Shown one piece after another: positions 14,521 through 28,600 of a DNA stretch of 64,000 nt. Both the position numbers and the translations under genes were made by a program. Below the pieces are notes generated by a model. It had not been told where the DNA came from. It ran no database searches and saw only the letters and a list, made by a program, of their open reading frames with translations. Within the stretch, counting starts at the first letter, position 1, and the number at the start of each line of letters is the position of its first letter. Source of the DNA: Eremophila alpestris peregrina (lineage: Eukaryota; Chordata; Aves; Passeriformes; Alaudidae); the NCBI GenBank assembly GCA_009792885.1, contig WMCF01000015.1:6911854-6975853 (forward strand), written 5' to 3'.

Positions 14521-17500
14521 TACAGTATAGGCAGTAGTGGGGTTTTACTTTTAAAACAATTCCATTTCCTCTTTCATTATTTTAAAATATGAACTATATT
14601 CCTGCATGCCTGAAAAATCAGCAATAACTCAGAAAACCTGAATCAAGCCTGTATGACCACCATTCTCTAGAGGTATTAGAAGGAAGAGTCCTGCCTTCCA
14701 GTTTTTATTCCCCCTTGGAAACAGTCTTAAGGTGTTCGTGGGTCCTTCAATTTAGATCTAGTTGGAGATATTAGAAATATGCAGTCAAGACTACAGGCAC
14801 ATGGAGGAGGTTAAACATATCCATGAAAAATTCTGAACAGGACTAAGAAACAAAGAAAACAATATTTTAAACATTAGGAAGAAATATACTCTGCTAACAT
14901 CAGAACCTGGTAGGCAGGACATTCTAAAAATACAGCAATCATATGCCAATATGGTGCCTTTTTGTAAGCTTTCTTTCATTGAAATGCTATCTGATCTGGT
15001 TTTAATTTGTGAGATGTAAACATTAAACTATTAAAAGTACATACGGGATAGCAGACACAGTAACAATATGTTTCTTAAAAGTGATCTTGATCAAATCCTT
15101 GAGTTAATATTTTTTAAAAACCAAACAGAATGCTGGAGAATTTGTGGATGTCTAAGGAAAAATTTGTTTCTTCTAATATTTCAAAAGGCCAACTACATGT
15201 CATAGGCAAGCCAGTCTCATTTTAATCCTAAGAAAATATTAGAGAAGTTCATATCATATGCACTATGATTTAAGTAATTCAAAACAAAAGAGCTTCATGA
15301 CAGATAAGTTTTATCAACTCAATTAATTATCTTTCTTCAAAGGAAGAAATGGATACAGTCTTGTAACACATTAATAAAACATTCTGACACCTGCAAGGTT
15401 TTATGTTAGTTCTTCATAAGATTCTAATTTAAAAGAAAATAGTTGGGTATGGGTTTTTAATCATATAAATGAAGTATGACTTGCACTGAGGTCATTAATT
15501 TTCTCTTCTCTAGACTTTATGCTGTCAACATGCATAAATATATAATTATTTTAAAGATAATACATAAATGCATTGATGCAATCTGCAGATGATTCTGAAA
15601 TAATAGAATCTTACATAATAATTACAAAATAATATGGTCAGCATCTGTGCTAGTAATGGGATAATGCAAAGGGAATCTTTAGAATACAAGTTTTTTAAGG
15701 TACCCATGTATATCTAATAAGAATATAAAATATATTCCTATGGTAGGAAATAGCATCCTGGAAGATAAAAATAATTGAAAGAGAGGATAAAAAATTTTGA
15801 ATGCAGAAAGAAGAAAAGATTAAGTAAGAAAATATATTGCAATGATGGTGCCATCACAAGAACTACACAACCTGTGCTTGTATGCATTTTGAGGAGAGCA
15901 TGGATCTGGAAACCAAACAAAACAAAGCAAAAAAACTTCAGAGAAAAAAAGAAGAATGATCTGATAATTATGCATTAGAGAAAATGAATAAGCAGGGTAA
16001 TCTATTTTTGTGACTGGAAGAGAGGATTTACAAAGAATTTGATCATGACCCAAATGTTTGTACACAGGAAAGCATTTTCTTGTGGACCTTAGTCTTCGTA
16101 AAGCAAAAACATCAATACGTGATTTCTGACTTTCTGGATTTCAGAACTGGTATTTGAGTTGTCTTTTAAATCCTGAATCCTTTCTGAGCAAGCAAAATAA
16201 GTAGGGATATTACTCACTTGAAGGATGTGTATGTTTCTGCTGAACTCAGTTGAGTTCTCATGAGTGTTTTTCCACATGACTCTCGGGAATGCAGTACTAA
16301 GCTGCTGCATCATGTAATGTGTGTGGTTGCATTCATCTTCATGTATGCTGGGGCTCTTGCTGTCCATTGCTCTCAGGCATGTTGGTAAATATGCATTTAA
16401 CCACAGCTTACTGTACCTTTGACATAGTAAAATGTTCCTTCCAGGGATACTAGTAACAGTTTGGACTCTAGAAAGCATTAAAGAAGGCCTAATCAAGGAG
16501 GCTGGTCTGAATCAACTTGGAAGCTCCTGACAAATGTGCACAATAAATAAAGAAGCTGTGCATTAATACATATTTGGAGATAATAGGGGTTTTTTTCCAT
16601 TTATTCTTTTCTTTGCATATTGTGGCAACAGTTTGGTTGTTTTGGTTTTGTGTTTCTGATGCCAACAAATTCCATGTCAATTGAAAGGAAATAGTATCTG
16701 TAATCCAATAAAATAGATTGTGTGAAAAGAGCACATTCCTTTTTTTCCCCCTCTAACTCCCCTTGCTCCTTATTAGCATTGTCACCGTTGAGCTACAGTC
16801 TTCTTTAGAGGAAGCCAGAAATTTTTTTGGGTAGAATCCCTTAAATAACATAATTACACTGATTGGTTGAGGTACGGGCTCTGAGGTTTATTAATATTAT
16901 CCAGTTCTGCCTTGTCTCCAGAGAAACAATGGAATGTGGAAAGGGACAGAACGAAAAATAGAGAGCACAATTTATGCTAATCTCTGATTCTCATTATACC
17001 TTTACTGAGAGACCATTTTTCTAATGAAAAGCATGGATCTCAAGCCTCTGTAAAGTGTTTTCTAGAATAAATTCAGTGATTCTAGAAAAAGATTTAGCTA
17101 GGTTTTTTTGTTCTTACTTGGTTTTTGTTAACTTCATGAAATAAAAGATTTAAATGAAAAGTAAAGATGGTTCTGTTGTTGAAATGTATTAATATAAAGG
17201 AGATTTAAATTTAGGTTTTGGCTTTACTTCAAGCCTCCAATTTTTCAGACAAGTCACCAAATCTCAAAGATTCCACATGATCTGTAATATAAATTCTCAA
17301 TTTTCTTTTAATTATTTTCTTTTTATTATGCTTGAAGGGTAGTATTATTCTAATAACATGTGATATTAAGCTCCTTGAAAATAGATTTTTTTTTTTGCAA
17401 ATATTGTGAAAGATATAATTCCACATCTTTGTAGACTCTTTACATTTTGGTAAGCTGCCCTATAACTCTAAAAAAAAATGAGGGAGGCAAAAAATACTGT

Positions 17501-17678
17501 AAAAGAATAGTTGTTTAAGAATTAGAAGAAATCTGACAGATCCTTCTTTTCATATCAGAGGATTTTCTTAGGATACAGCTATGAATGCTGATGCATAGAC
17601 AGATTTAGGCATTCTTGTTTCTTCCACAGCTGATCTGTTAAAGCTTGTTCTAAAGACAGGGAGAACTTGAATCCATAG

Positions 17679-17823
17679 GATCATAGAATGATGGAATGGT
17701 TTGGGATGGAAGGCACCCTAAAAATCCTTTAGTTCCAACCTCCATCTCATAGGCAGAGGCACCTTCCAGCTCCTGTGTTGCTCAGAGCCCCATCTAACCT
17801 GGCCTGGGACATTTCCAGGGGTG
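17679..17823 (-). mobile_element. CR1 LINE 3' end fragment, minus orientation
   Basis: Read on the + strand, this begins 'gatcatagaatgatggaatg' and continues through 'ttccaacctccatctcatag' and 'gccccatctaacctggcctg'. That is the reverse complement of the avian CR1 3' terminal region, whose 3' end carries short repeats of 'attctatgat'. The copy is 5'-truncated to about 145 bp, as is usual for CR1, and carries many substitutions. It is non-autonomous and presumably inert in the intron. Confidence 0.88.
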
Positions 17824-19894
17824 AATAGAAATGGTAGCTTTGGGATTTGTATGTACTACTAGTGAAAATGTTAATTATGCTGATAAAAGACTTAACTCTG
17901 AGGATATTAAGTAATTGTTCAGCCAAAGACATTTTCTCACTATAAAGTTTTGTTTAAATTACAATTGGTAATCTTTTAAATATTTGATTTTTTCATTATT
18001 CTTTCCATCATATAAACAAATCAGCAAACTAAAATCTTCAAATATGACAAAATAAAAGTCTGATACAAGTCAAGAGTTGGTGGTTAAATATAACTGAAGG
18101 ATACATTGTCATAATTGACCTGCTTTTTGGCTGTGTATTACATTAATTTGTCTAATTAATGTTTGCCCTAAACAAAAGAAAGAAAGAAAAGGAAAGACTG
18201 ATGACACATAAACTGCTTCTCTACTCATACTGGAGAAACAAGAGGGAACAATAAGAGACCACCAAAAGATACTGGGCTGATACTGGCAGTGGGGCAGATT
18301 CTTGAGGAATAAAGTAATGTACTTGGATTAAGATCGGTGGTTGCAAGTGTAGACTATTTATAACTCCAGTTCATCATCTAAATTTTTTTTTTGTTAAGGG
18401 ATTTGCTTAAAAAAAAAAAAAGGTGTTTTTTGGTTTATTGTTTCAGTTTACAAAACTGGTTTTTAATCTAAGATGACACATTTCACTTAATGGGGAACAC
18501 TGCTCAAACCCCACTTTCTCCAAAGAGCAGTGTTTCTTATTCTGAGCAAGAGTGCTTCATGAAGGCATAAAATCAGACATGCATGAAGATCATGAAGAGA
18601 GGAGATACAGCTCTTCTAAGCCATGTCATTCAACATTTCTGCCAAAGCATGCTTGTCTGTTTAGAGTGTCCACTTATGTATTAAAAACAGAACTTTGAAT
18701 TAGTTGCATTCTGCCAAGGAATTTTAAAGTTTTGAAATGGTTAATTCTAAGTATTAAGCAAGTAATGTAAAGTGGTTTTAAAGAAAGGGAAAAATAGTGA
18801 GGTGATTCAGTTGAGCTGAAAAGTGACTACTAAAGACGGATCTATGGAAGGGCAGATAGCTTTGAAGAAAAATAATTGGACAAAAAGTGATTATGATTAG
18901 AAGGATTAAAGTATATTTAAATATGTGCAGGATATTAAACAATAAGTGTGTCTTTCCAACATTTCTAAAAAGAGTTGGATTAATTGTTTCTGTCAAAGAT
19001 GTGTTTGCTATTGACAAGATGGTACAGAGCAGCTTAAAGAGCTTTCAGAGACTAATTATGAATGCCAGTTTGAATCCCTTAGAATAGATATCTTATCAGT
19101 ATACATAAAATGTATGTGCTAAAGAAAAATCTTTTAAAAACACATTAAAAGCTTTGGAGGAATAACTCAGTCAACTGATGGCTAAGTCTTTATTTCTATA
19201 AAGCTTAAAAGTATAGTGGGGAGGATGGGGAAAGCACACTGTTTCTGGTCCTTGGTCTTGAAATGAAGCATCCCAAAATGACATGTTACTGTAATTAATT
19301 TTTTTTTTTTCCTCAGCCAACATTAAACTTGGCATTGCATGCATTAATATCTCAAACTATAAAGGCAGAGTTGTGAAAGTGCAGTGTAGTCACAATTTCA
19401 TGTTTAAGAGGCAGAATTTGTGGTGACTCAATTTCAAGTGACTATGGTTTGGACATGCATAGTGAGCAAAAGTAGTGTGAAGTGCTTTTGGCTTTTTGTC
19501 CATGTGTAAAGTGGGAGAACTATAAATGGACTAATATAGTAAAATATCATTCCACTGAAGAGATGCTGCTGTATTTTTGTTCAGGTAGATGTAATATCAC
19601 TTATGTATAATACTATAATTCAGGCTTAAGAACATAACAAGTTCCTAACTGAAATTCATTCTGCATGATCATCTCTAGAGCCATAAATAACATGTTTCAG
19701 TTACATGATGTAACATAATCAGTGTCAGTGGTCAGTGTTATCTAGAGAGGGCTTCCAGTTCAGAATGTGTGTAATCACATGAACAAGAAGCTTTCCTGGG
19801 CTGGACAGCCACAGAATCCAGGGTTCTGGGCCTAAGACCCAGATCTCCCACTGTGTGAGAGATTCCTCTTTCCTGGACCATTACAGAGTGTTAC

Positions 19895-19955
19895 TCTCAA
19901 CAGTTGGACTCAATGATGTTAAAGGTCCTTTCCAACCTGAGTGATTCTATGATTA
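19895..19955 (+). mobile_element. CR1 LINE 3' tail, plus orientation
   Basis: The segment contains 'agttggactcaatgatgtta', then 'aaggtcctttccaacctgag' and ends 'tgattctatgatt'. This is the standard CR1 3' UTR terminus in plus orientation. About 100 bases upstream (from near 19795) are GC-richer and may be a diverged continuation, but I could not align them with confidence. Confidence 0.85.
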
Positions 19956-21993
19956 GTGAGTCCAGAATGGGTATGTGTCTGTTCATCTCTGTTTTATATT
20001 TATGCTAGTCTGGAGTCATTAGGGAGTCTCTCTTATGCTCTGTGACTGTCTTTTCCAATCCTACGGCATAAAGAAATTCAATCTTGTTTCTTTCATTGGT
20101 ATTCCCTGCTGGCCCAATTAGGTGTTCCACCCTCTGGTTATCTCAACTGTTACAAAACAAACAAGTTTTTCTGTCATCTACAACTCTACCTCTAGGTGCA
20201 CTTATTAGTTTATTTCTGGAAGTAATAGGCATACTGTTAGGCATCTCATTATATCTATGAGTATAATGAACTCTAATTTAGGCTTATATCCTTTGGATTT
20301 TGTTCACCCTGCAGCAGATTTTACGTGGCATTATTTTTCTTACCAGTTTAGCCCTCTTTGGTCAATCAAGGATGAGCTGATCCAAAGTAACAGTATCTGA
20401 TATCTTGGTACTTAAAATCTGCTAGATCTCTGGTTTTAAAGATCAATCTGCCAGCCTTGTTGCACACATTTGCAAAATTTATATAAGAGGCAGGTCACTG
20501 CTGAGACAGTATTTCCAGGAGTAATGAGAAAGGGTAAATTTATGTTTGTTTCAGCCATTGACAGGGCATGGCAACAAACAGCTGTTAAGTTCATTAGGGG
20601 TCATTTTGTATAACACGTTTCATCTGTGAATTAGTATCCTTTTAGGCAGCATAATAGAGCTTGATGGGAAGACTGTATTGGCTCTGTTTTTGTGTCTCTT
20701 AGATTTAAAGGATTTAAAGCTTGGAGTGTAATAATTTGGAGTTAGTAATTTATCAATGAGAACTGGAATTGAATTAAGGTGCAAAGTTCATCTTAAAACA
20801 TAATATAAATGCGCTCTTCTGTTTCACTTGGTTCCAAGAGTAGAATAATTGATGGTTAGGTATGTATGGATAAGTACTATACCATGATTAATATGTGTAT
20901 GTTATCAAAGCATCGTTAGGACAATAAGAATGTTTTAATGGTAGGCAGATTTGGGGCTGGTTTGTTTTTAATTGGGAAGGATAAGGATTAGATTTCAGTT
21001 GAGATTTTTATTTGTCTTTTTTTTTTCTTTAACAGCAGCTTATATTTCCAATTACATTTTTATTATAAAAGCTACCAGCATCTAAATACATATCCATTTC
21101 ATCTGAGAGTAGAATTTTTTGGTGTATAATTTTTTTATAAGTTTTTTTCATGCCAAAACCTTTAAATACATTAAATAACTGTATCATCCTTGTAAAATCA
21201 AGTCAAGTCCTTTTCCAAGGATACTAAGTAATTAATTTTAAAAGTAAAATATTCTTCACAGTAGTATAAAACTTTATGTACTCCAGAAGTTATCCTACTA
21301 GATTTGCAGCTCTTACATGTAGAAACTTTTCTTGATTGTTTTTATTACAGTCAAGCAATAATCTATTCTTAGTCTGCTCATTTTAAATTATTCTACAAAT
21401 CTAGATGTAAAATATAGCTGTGCTAATGAGTAAGCACCTACAGTGACAAGTGCATATTGGATTGTAAGGGAAGACCTTATTAGGTGGATCCTCTGAGATG
21501 TCAGGAGTCCTTTGTTTGCCTTTGCTAATAGCTAGCATTCTCTTTTCCCCTCTCCTTCTTGGAGAGGCTCTCTGAGTGAAGAATGACAGTGTGCTAGTAA
21601 AGAACTGTGAGCATTCAAGTACACAGCTTTTTTTTAACCTAAATACTTTAATTGAAGTGTTTTAATGTGATTTAAATGCTTGGATTTTTAAATGTTATTT
21701 CCTGTACATTGTTTATATTATTTTTCTTTAAATTGGCTCCTTGGTTTAATGTCCTTAAGCTGGCTGCTTGTGGCTTTGAGACTAGTTTGTGTGTAGCTCA
21801 GAATAATCTGCTGGCATGTTTGAACACAAAAGCTTTCAAGAATACACAGCATGTCAATTGAGACAAATCCTTTTTCTTTCTGTAAAATATCCTCCAAGAA
21901 CTTTCAAAACATAATCCACCCTGCTGTCAAAATACTAAACCCTGCTTCTTCTCAACTCAAGCCATGATGGAACACAACACAAAGAAGAAATCT

Positions 21994-22042
21994 ACTCGAT
22001 TCTAAGTGTCTTTTCCAACCGAAGTAATTTATGACTCTATGT
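21994..22042 (+). mobile_element. Degenerate CR1 3' tail, plus orientation
   Basis: A short remnant holds 'tgtcttttccaaccgaagta' followed by 'atttatgactctatg', a decayed form of the CR1 3' end. Only about 50 bp can be recognised, so the call rests on word similarity. Confidence 0.55.
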
Positions 22043-23139
22043 TCCAACTATTGCAAGGCACAGTTTCTGATGGGTGCAGCTATTGAAATTTATTTCTTTT
22101 GGTTGCCTACATTACATTGTTTAAAGAAAATACAGCATTTTGCTAAACTACAAATACGATCTGGTTAATTCTGGCATTTATTGCTTTATTTTTTCTTGGC
22201 CAGGTAGTGGAGTTTTGGGAATACCATTTCAAAAGTTAATTACACAGCTTCTCCATTACTAAAATGCAGTTAATAATGGTAGCCTTTTTTTAAGAACAAT
22301 GATTTTTGAATGTGCAGACTATATCTACGTAATATTTGAGTTTAATGGAAATATTAGATTGGTAAGAGCAAATTAGTATGAAGGGTCATATGAAGTCATG
22401 ATGTGCTACATTAGTGTTAATCTTGTAATCTGTTTTAGTTTTGAATGTAAGAAAACTAAAGCAGTCAGTTGCATATTTATTCTTTCCTAAGTGTATCACA
22501 TATGAAAAGACATTGTAAGTAATTGAATTTTTTAATTTTTCAGTAACAGGTGAGCCAAAATCTCTGGTTGAGAATAGCTTGACATAAAATCCATTTGAGA
22601 TAATGCTACCATGAGTTCATTAACTGAACTTGTCTGAGGTGATACCAGTGGATTACTGATATCTTCTGAGATATCAGTCTTAGCCAGATAATGTCTTAGC
22701 CATACAATCCTTGAGACCCATATAACCATCTTGAACTGTACCTGGAATTTAAGAGGCACATGATGCAGCTTACAGTGCAGTCAGGTCACAATGCATCCTT
22801 GGAAGTTTGGCTTTTTTTCCTTTCAAACCATTGTTAAAAGCAACTAATTACAGCTATTGAGGCTGGAGTAGGTCAAAAGGCCATGGTCTGATCTGACAGC
22901 TATGGTCATAATTACTGTGCAAAATGCATGTGAAATAGATGAACTTCACAATGAACCACTTGAAACTTCACAGATGGTTGCTGACCTTATTGAATTCCTC
23001 TGGCATGTGTAGCTCACTAATACTGCTAACAGTGTTTGATACAATTTTGCTTTCATTTCTTCTTTTGAATTGCACTGATTATTTTTTGTGCTGCACTGAA
23101 AACTAAATGCTATGTGCCAAAACTCTTGCTGAGTGAATT

Positions 23140-23205
23140 GTATATATATGTCTGTGTGTGTGAATGTTTGATCATATATATATAAATGCACATATGTATA
23201 TAAAT
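23140..23205. repeat. TA/TG microsatellite-like tract
   Basis: This tract alternates (TA)n, (TG)n and (TA)n stretches. It is imperfect simple sequence with no associated gene. Confidence 0.75.
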
Positions 23206-23689
23206 ATGAAAACTCACACATACAAAGTGTATTGTGCACAAAAATATATAATTATAAAAATGCCTAATAGATTAAAGTCAAAGGAAAACCCAGAAGAGAA
23301 AATGTTCTGACATGTCAGATGCCTGAATGGTTCTCTCTCTCCATTCAATAGTATTTCTGGAGTGTGGAAAATAAGAGGTAAAAGGCTAGGCTTTTACTTT
23401 TCTTTTAAGAAAATGCAGCTTCCAGTTTCTGTGTCTCAAGATGCCACCAAAGGACTGTAGGAGAAGTGTTAATGCTATATTTGTATATCTTTTCCTCCAC
23501 TGCTTGAGGAGCCTTATGTGATACTCATGTGAGGAAATCTTGCCTAGCCTGAGGATTGCTGCATTTTTACCTGTGGGAGAAGCACTCTTGAGGTCCTTTT
23601 TCCACTAACTGCTGGTGACATATTTTTTCCTTAACTCTTTGATGTGTCTTATATTAAACCACTTTGAATTGGTGAACAAAATCAAGTTT

Positions 23690-24000
23690 ATTTGTGGTGT
23701 GAGAGAAAGAATGTGGGGTCTGCACCAGCAAGTGGAGGCCTTTGACCGTGGTGCCAGAAACTGGGCAGTTGTAGTGTCTGGTTTTGGCTGCTGGAAATAT
23801 CCAGAAGCTGCATTATGCATAATTTCTTTCTCTTGGGTTTTAACGGGGTCTTTCTTTTCTTTTAATGGCTATGTTATAATTATTGATAATAATTTAATTG
23901 CAATTAATAAACTGTTCTCATCTCAAGCCATATGTTGTACTTTTTTCTGATTCTCCTCCCCTTCCCACTGGGGAGCAGGGTGGGATGGGGAGTGAGCTCA
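23690..24000 (+). mobile_element. Avian ERV (ERVL-like) LTR fragment, 3' part
   Basis: The stretch carries an AATAAA signal at 23905-23910 within 'aattaataaactgttctcat', followed by 'ctcaagcc' and then 'ttctgattctcctccccttc' and 'ccactggggagcagggtggg'. This order (poly(A) signal, 'tgttctcatctca', pyrimidine-rich 'ctcctccccttccca', G-rich end) is that of the 3' half of a common avian endogenous retrovirus LTR, which I believe is ERVL-class. The 5' boundary is uncertain and the final bases of the LTR are missing or decayed. No viral coding sequence accompanies it. Confidence 0.7.
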
Positions 24001-25560
24001 AGGTGACACAGCATCATGCATTCCACCATTTAGAATTTCTATTGGAACCAAAGTGTTTTCAGATATTTCAGTTGTATCCTAAATGTAACAGCACAGCATT
24101 AGAACTGACAGGCACTTCAATGAAGGCATTTAATTATTAAGGTAAATTTGTGATGTGTGATTTGTAACCCAAGAACATGTCATAGGTACACCTTTTAGTT
24201 CAAAGTTTAAACTAAACTTACTTTGCATTTCAGCAATGCTGCAGATGGTTTTCTACAGAATTAGTGGTTCTGTCATGTATAATCAACTTGCTAAATAAAC
24301 TAATGTATTAAATTATTTCCTAAATATTTTTATAGTCTCAGATGCTTGTGAAATTTTCTACTAAATTGATTTTTCTTAATTTCAATTATAACTGGTTTTT
24401 AAATCATCAGAAAAGATACCCTCAAGGGAAAAAGTGAATAAATAAAACCCAAACCAGTAACCTTTTAGTGTCTTATTGTAAATAGAATGATAATGTGCAT
24501 GATTTTTTAAAATTATGTACTTGTGTTAGCCTTATACATATATCATGTAGTAATAAATTTGCATTAAATAAACCCATAATAGTAAAGTCATCTTTAATTG
24601 CTTAAGGAAGGTGAGCATACTATTCTGAAAGCAGGAGAAGTGATAATGAAATGTTATTTCAAGAAATTTGTTAGAGAGACAGCATATAATGGCAAGCATA
24701 ATGATTGGCAGTTAGGCTTTTTCAGTGTTTAGGTGTTCTGGTAGTGTTTTAGGGATGAATTTCTTCCCGACATGCACAAGTAGAATAATCTTGAATAAGA
24801 ACAGTTTTGAAAGAAAACTCAAAGGGTTATTTTTGTTGTTTTATTCTCTAGGATCTTCCCCCAGCATTACACGTACATTTGAAATAACTTCTGTTGATGC
24901 TTTGTCAGTGGTGATGTTTTAAATCAGAAAGGTCTGTCCAGAAAGAATGATTAGTATTTTACAATCTGTCGCAATTTCATGTTATGATTGAGAGATTTCA
25001 TATCATTATATGAACGAGTTGCTCTTTTTGACAGTGAGAAAAAAAGATCATGTCAATCACACTGGAAAAGCTTCAGTGAAATATGAATCTTGGAAATCTG
25101 TGCCTGCCAATAGCAGAATGCATCCTTGACAGATGCCCAAATACAACAGCTGAGAACCCAAAAATTAGTGGGCATGCACACATCAATATTTTAAATTGAA
25201 TTCTCCATCACAGCAAATCTTGGCAGACATCAAAGTCATCAGCAGGTGTATTTCATTAATAAGAGTCAGTATCATACACTATTTTACCTAATTTGTGATA
25301 TATAGTATGCAATTATCCAACAAACCTTTAATAGTAACTGCTGTATTATGGTCACACAGTCTACTGAGAAGATATACCGTTTCTCTGTTTAATAGTAGCT
25401 CTTGTTATAGCTGCTGGCTATTAAAATGTGATGATAATGCATATTAGGATTGTCAAAATAATTTGGAAATAAAGAAATTGTACTCCACTGTAGCATGCAT
25501 AAAAAATACAGGTATGCTGCCTTAATCTTTCATTAGTGAGAAATTAAAGGTCCTCTACTG

Positions 25561-25604
25561 AAAAAAAAAAAAAACAAAACAAACAACCCAATAAAAAACC
25601 CCCA
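25561..25604. repeat. A-rich tract with AAAC units
   Basis: A run of 14 A is followed by 'caaaacaaacaaccc' and further A and C runs. It is low-complexity sequence and could be an old poly(A) tail. Confidence 0.7.
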
Positions 25605-28600
25605 TGTCTAGTAAAGTGTGGAGTAAAGTTTCTTGGCTTTTAGTTGGTAGAATCAGTGGGTTTTTTTGATAAGCCATGGAAGAAATGCATAATCAAGCAA
25701 TTATTGTTAAAGTAATTATAGTTAACATTACTTCTTGCTGAAAGAAAATATTGCATGGTGTTAAGTGGTAGATATTTTATCTTTGCTTTGGAATGAAAAC
25801 ATTGGCAGCAACCTTTGTGTTTGTTTTACACTCTCCTAATGAAACGTGGTTCATGCTTACAGGGCTTGATCTGTCTGCTAAGTCTGTGAATGCAAGTGGC
25901 TCAGGTACAGGAGGAAAGCTGACAACAAAGCTCCCATAGCCTGCAGACATCTCTGGCCGAGAGACTGAGCTATAACATGGCCAGGTTGTCACATTCTGCC
26001 CTTAAGCATGTGTACAATAGTTTGATGGGTTCCACTTATAAAACCTTTACATACAAGTTGGATTTTTAAGTGACGAGTACATGAAATTAATTCCACAATT
26101 AGGGCTCTTTAACTATGCATTTTGTAGACTACTCATCCCAGGCATCAGTTTCAATAGGGAAAAATTGTCATATCTATAACCATTCTTAGAGGTAGGCTAG
26201 TAATTACAGCATTAATGCCTTCTCCTTTGTCTTGCAGCTGCCAAAAATATGGCAACATTCAGTCATGACTGGAAATGGCTTTTCAGCAAAATAATCTCAA
26301 GCAAATAAATGGATATGGCAGCAGATAATGCTTTCTATAGCTAATGAATATTAGCTGTTGAATTGAATAAATAATGAACCTACCAGGGCAGTGCACAGGA
26401 CTAGACAGTCTGTACAAATCATAGAGCTATTTAAAATGTTTCTGATGTGATCAGTTATTTATAGATGGGTGGTTTGTTCTGGTTCTTAATTTTCTTTTTT
26501 TTTTTTTTATTGCATTTAATTTTTTAAACTAAATTCAGGATTTCCTGTTAATTTACTTCTCCCCTCCCCCCATCTTCTGATATGGAGGAACACTCTGATA
26601 GGAAAAAATTTGCCACACAGCAACAAACCCTTGGGAGATAAACCCTCCATGTCCCTTTTACTGATGTGAGATTGCCCCAGAACTATTCAAATTTGAGGAC
26701 GGAAGTGAACATTCCCAATAACCTTACAGACTGGAAGGCTTCTCAGAGGTACCCTACACTAGCATATTCATTTGGGTTCTATATGAGACGTGGTGAGGTC
26801 AGACATGAATTAAGACTGGTTTTGTTGCACTGATGTGAATTAATTGTAATTAATTCAGTATTATTATACTAGTATGTCTGTAGCTTGGATTTAAAGTGAT
26901 TGAAGAATCTTAGTTGAGCCTCTATATTGTTGTTCTATAGATTACTGAATTTGATTTGTTGGAAAAGTAAATTTTTTATAAGTCTATATACCTTTATGCA
27001 ACAGTTTTTCACTTTTTGGATATTTAATTTGTTGTAGTATTTTTAATTTGTTTTGATTTCATTTAATTTGACAATTTTGAAAGTGTACTTTAAAACACAG
27101 ATGATGACTGTATATATACATACGTAATTTCCATTTTAATTGATGCAGTAAAAAAACCCATTCTAAATATGAATCTAAAAGTTGGTGGTACCTACTTGAT
27201 TACATTCTTCATGATCTTTGGCTGTTTAATCCCAGAGGGATATTGGTAGAAGCTTTCTCAAGTCTGAGGCATAATACACGTGCTCTTTACAGTAGGCAGA
27301 ACATTTTATACCTTCTGAGTCATGTGAAGAAACAGCACTAAATATATTCTTAGAACTTTATTTGTCTAAGTAGGATTACTTTCATCTAAATAGGCTTTAA
27401 AATGCCATTTATTACTGAATTTGGGTAATGTCTAGATTCTTTCCAGTTTAAAAAATAATTTAAGTTGCCTTTGTCCTTTATTTATTTATTTATTTGTTAA
27501 GGCGCTCAGATGTGTTCTATTGTATTTGCATTTCATCCAAAAAAATGACAAAGAAATCAGTGAAAATCTATCTTTCTTCCTAATCTTGGCTGCAGACATA
27601 TATAGTGTTCCAGATATTTTTTACGTGGGTTGATTAGAAGTACATTTCTGTTCTCTGTTTTTATATTAATCTTCCCATTTCTCCCAAACATTAAATTGGT
27701 CAAGAAAGACTAATAAGTTATAATATTCAAATGTACTGCTATATTTTATAACATTTTAACATTTATAAGATCATAGCATTTTTATAATAGAATATTATTA
27801 ATGCAATGTATTTTAATTGTATTGTGATGAAGAGAACATTCACGAGTTATAATTCGAAGATATTATTGCACAATTTCAGATATTTTTCTTTTTATCAGTT
27901 GTATAACTATAGAACGAAGTAAAGTTATATTCTACAATCAGTGGTCATTTTAAAGTGTGTTTTCAGAGATACTGGCTCTGATTCAACATTAATTATGTTG
28001 AATGAATAACCCATAATAAAACAATTTAATTAATTAATGATCTTAGAAGTTTAAGAAATTATTCTGAATTTGACTTTGATAGTCATGATGCTGTTTGATA
28101 GCTTTATAAAGGTTGCAGGGGTTCTTAAAGATGTAACATTTTTAATTCTTTTCTTAACGAATAATATGAAATTTAATTTTTTGTCTTTTCAAGTATATTT
28201 GAGCTAGAATTTTATTTTCATCCCAAAGTTAAAGAAATAAGTATAAAAAACCCCATCTGTCACAGGTCTTAACTAGTGTTTGAGTAGTAAAATAATTTAC
28301 AGCTACACTATTCTATGTAGCTGGAGTTTGATTCAGATGGTCAGGGAATGGAAGGCTCTGCAAATTAGTCCATATGCACTGAAATTAGCTTGACATTTGA
28401 AAGTACATCTTCAGAAAGCAAAACCGAGTACATGCAAAACGAAAATCAAGTAGACTTGAGACTTGACTAGGCAGGCACTTCTTGAGATGCAAGCAGTGAC
28501 AGTATAAATTAGCCTGGTTTATAAGGCACCTGATTAAAATTAATTTTATTCTAGTCAGTAGTACTTGATTTTGAAATGGTGTGGTGTTCACTGAAGCTGT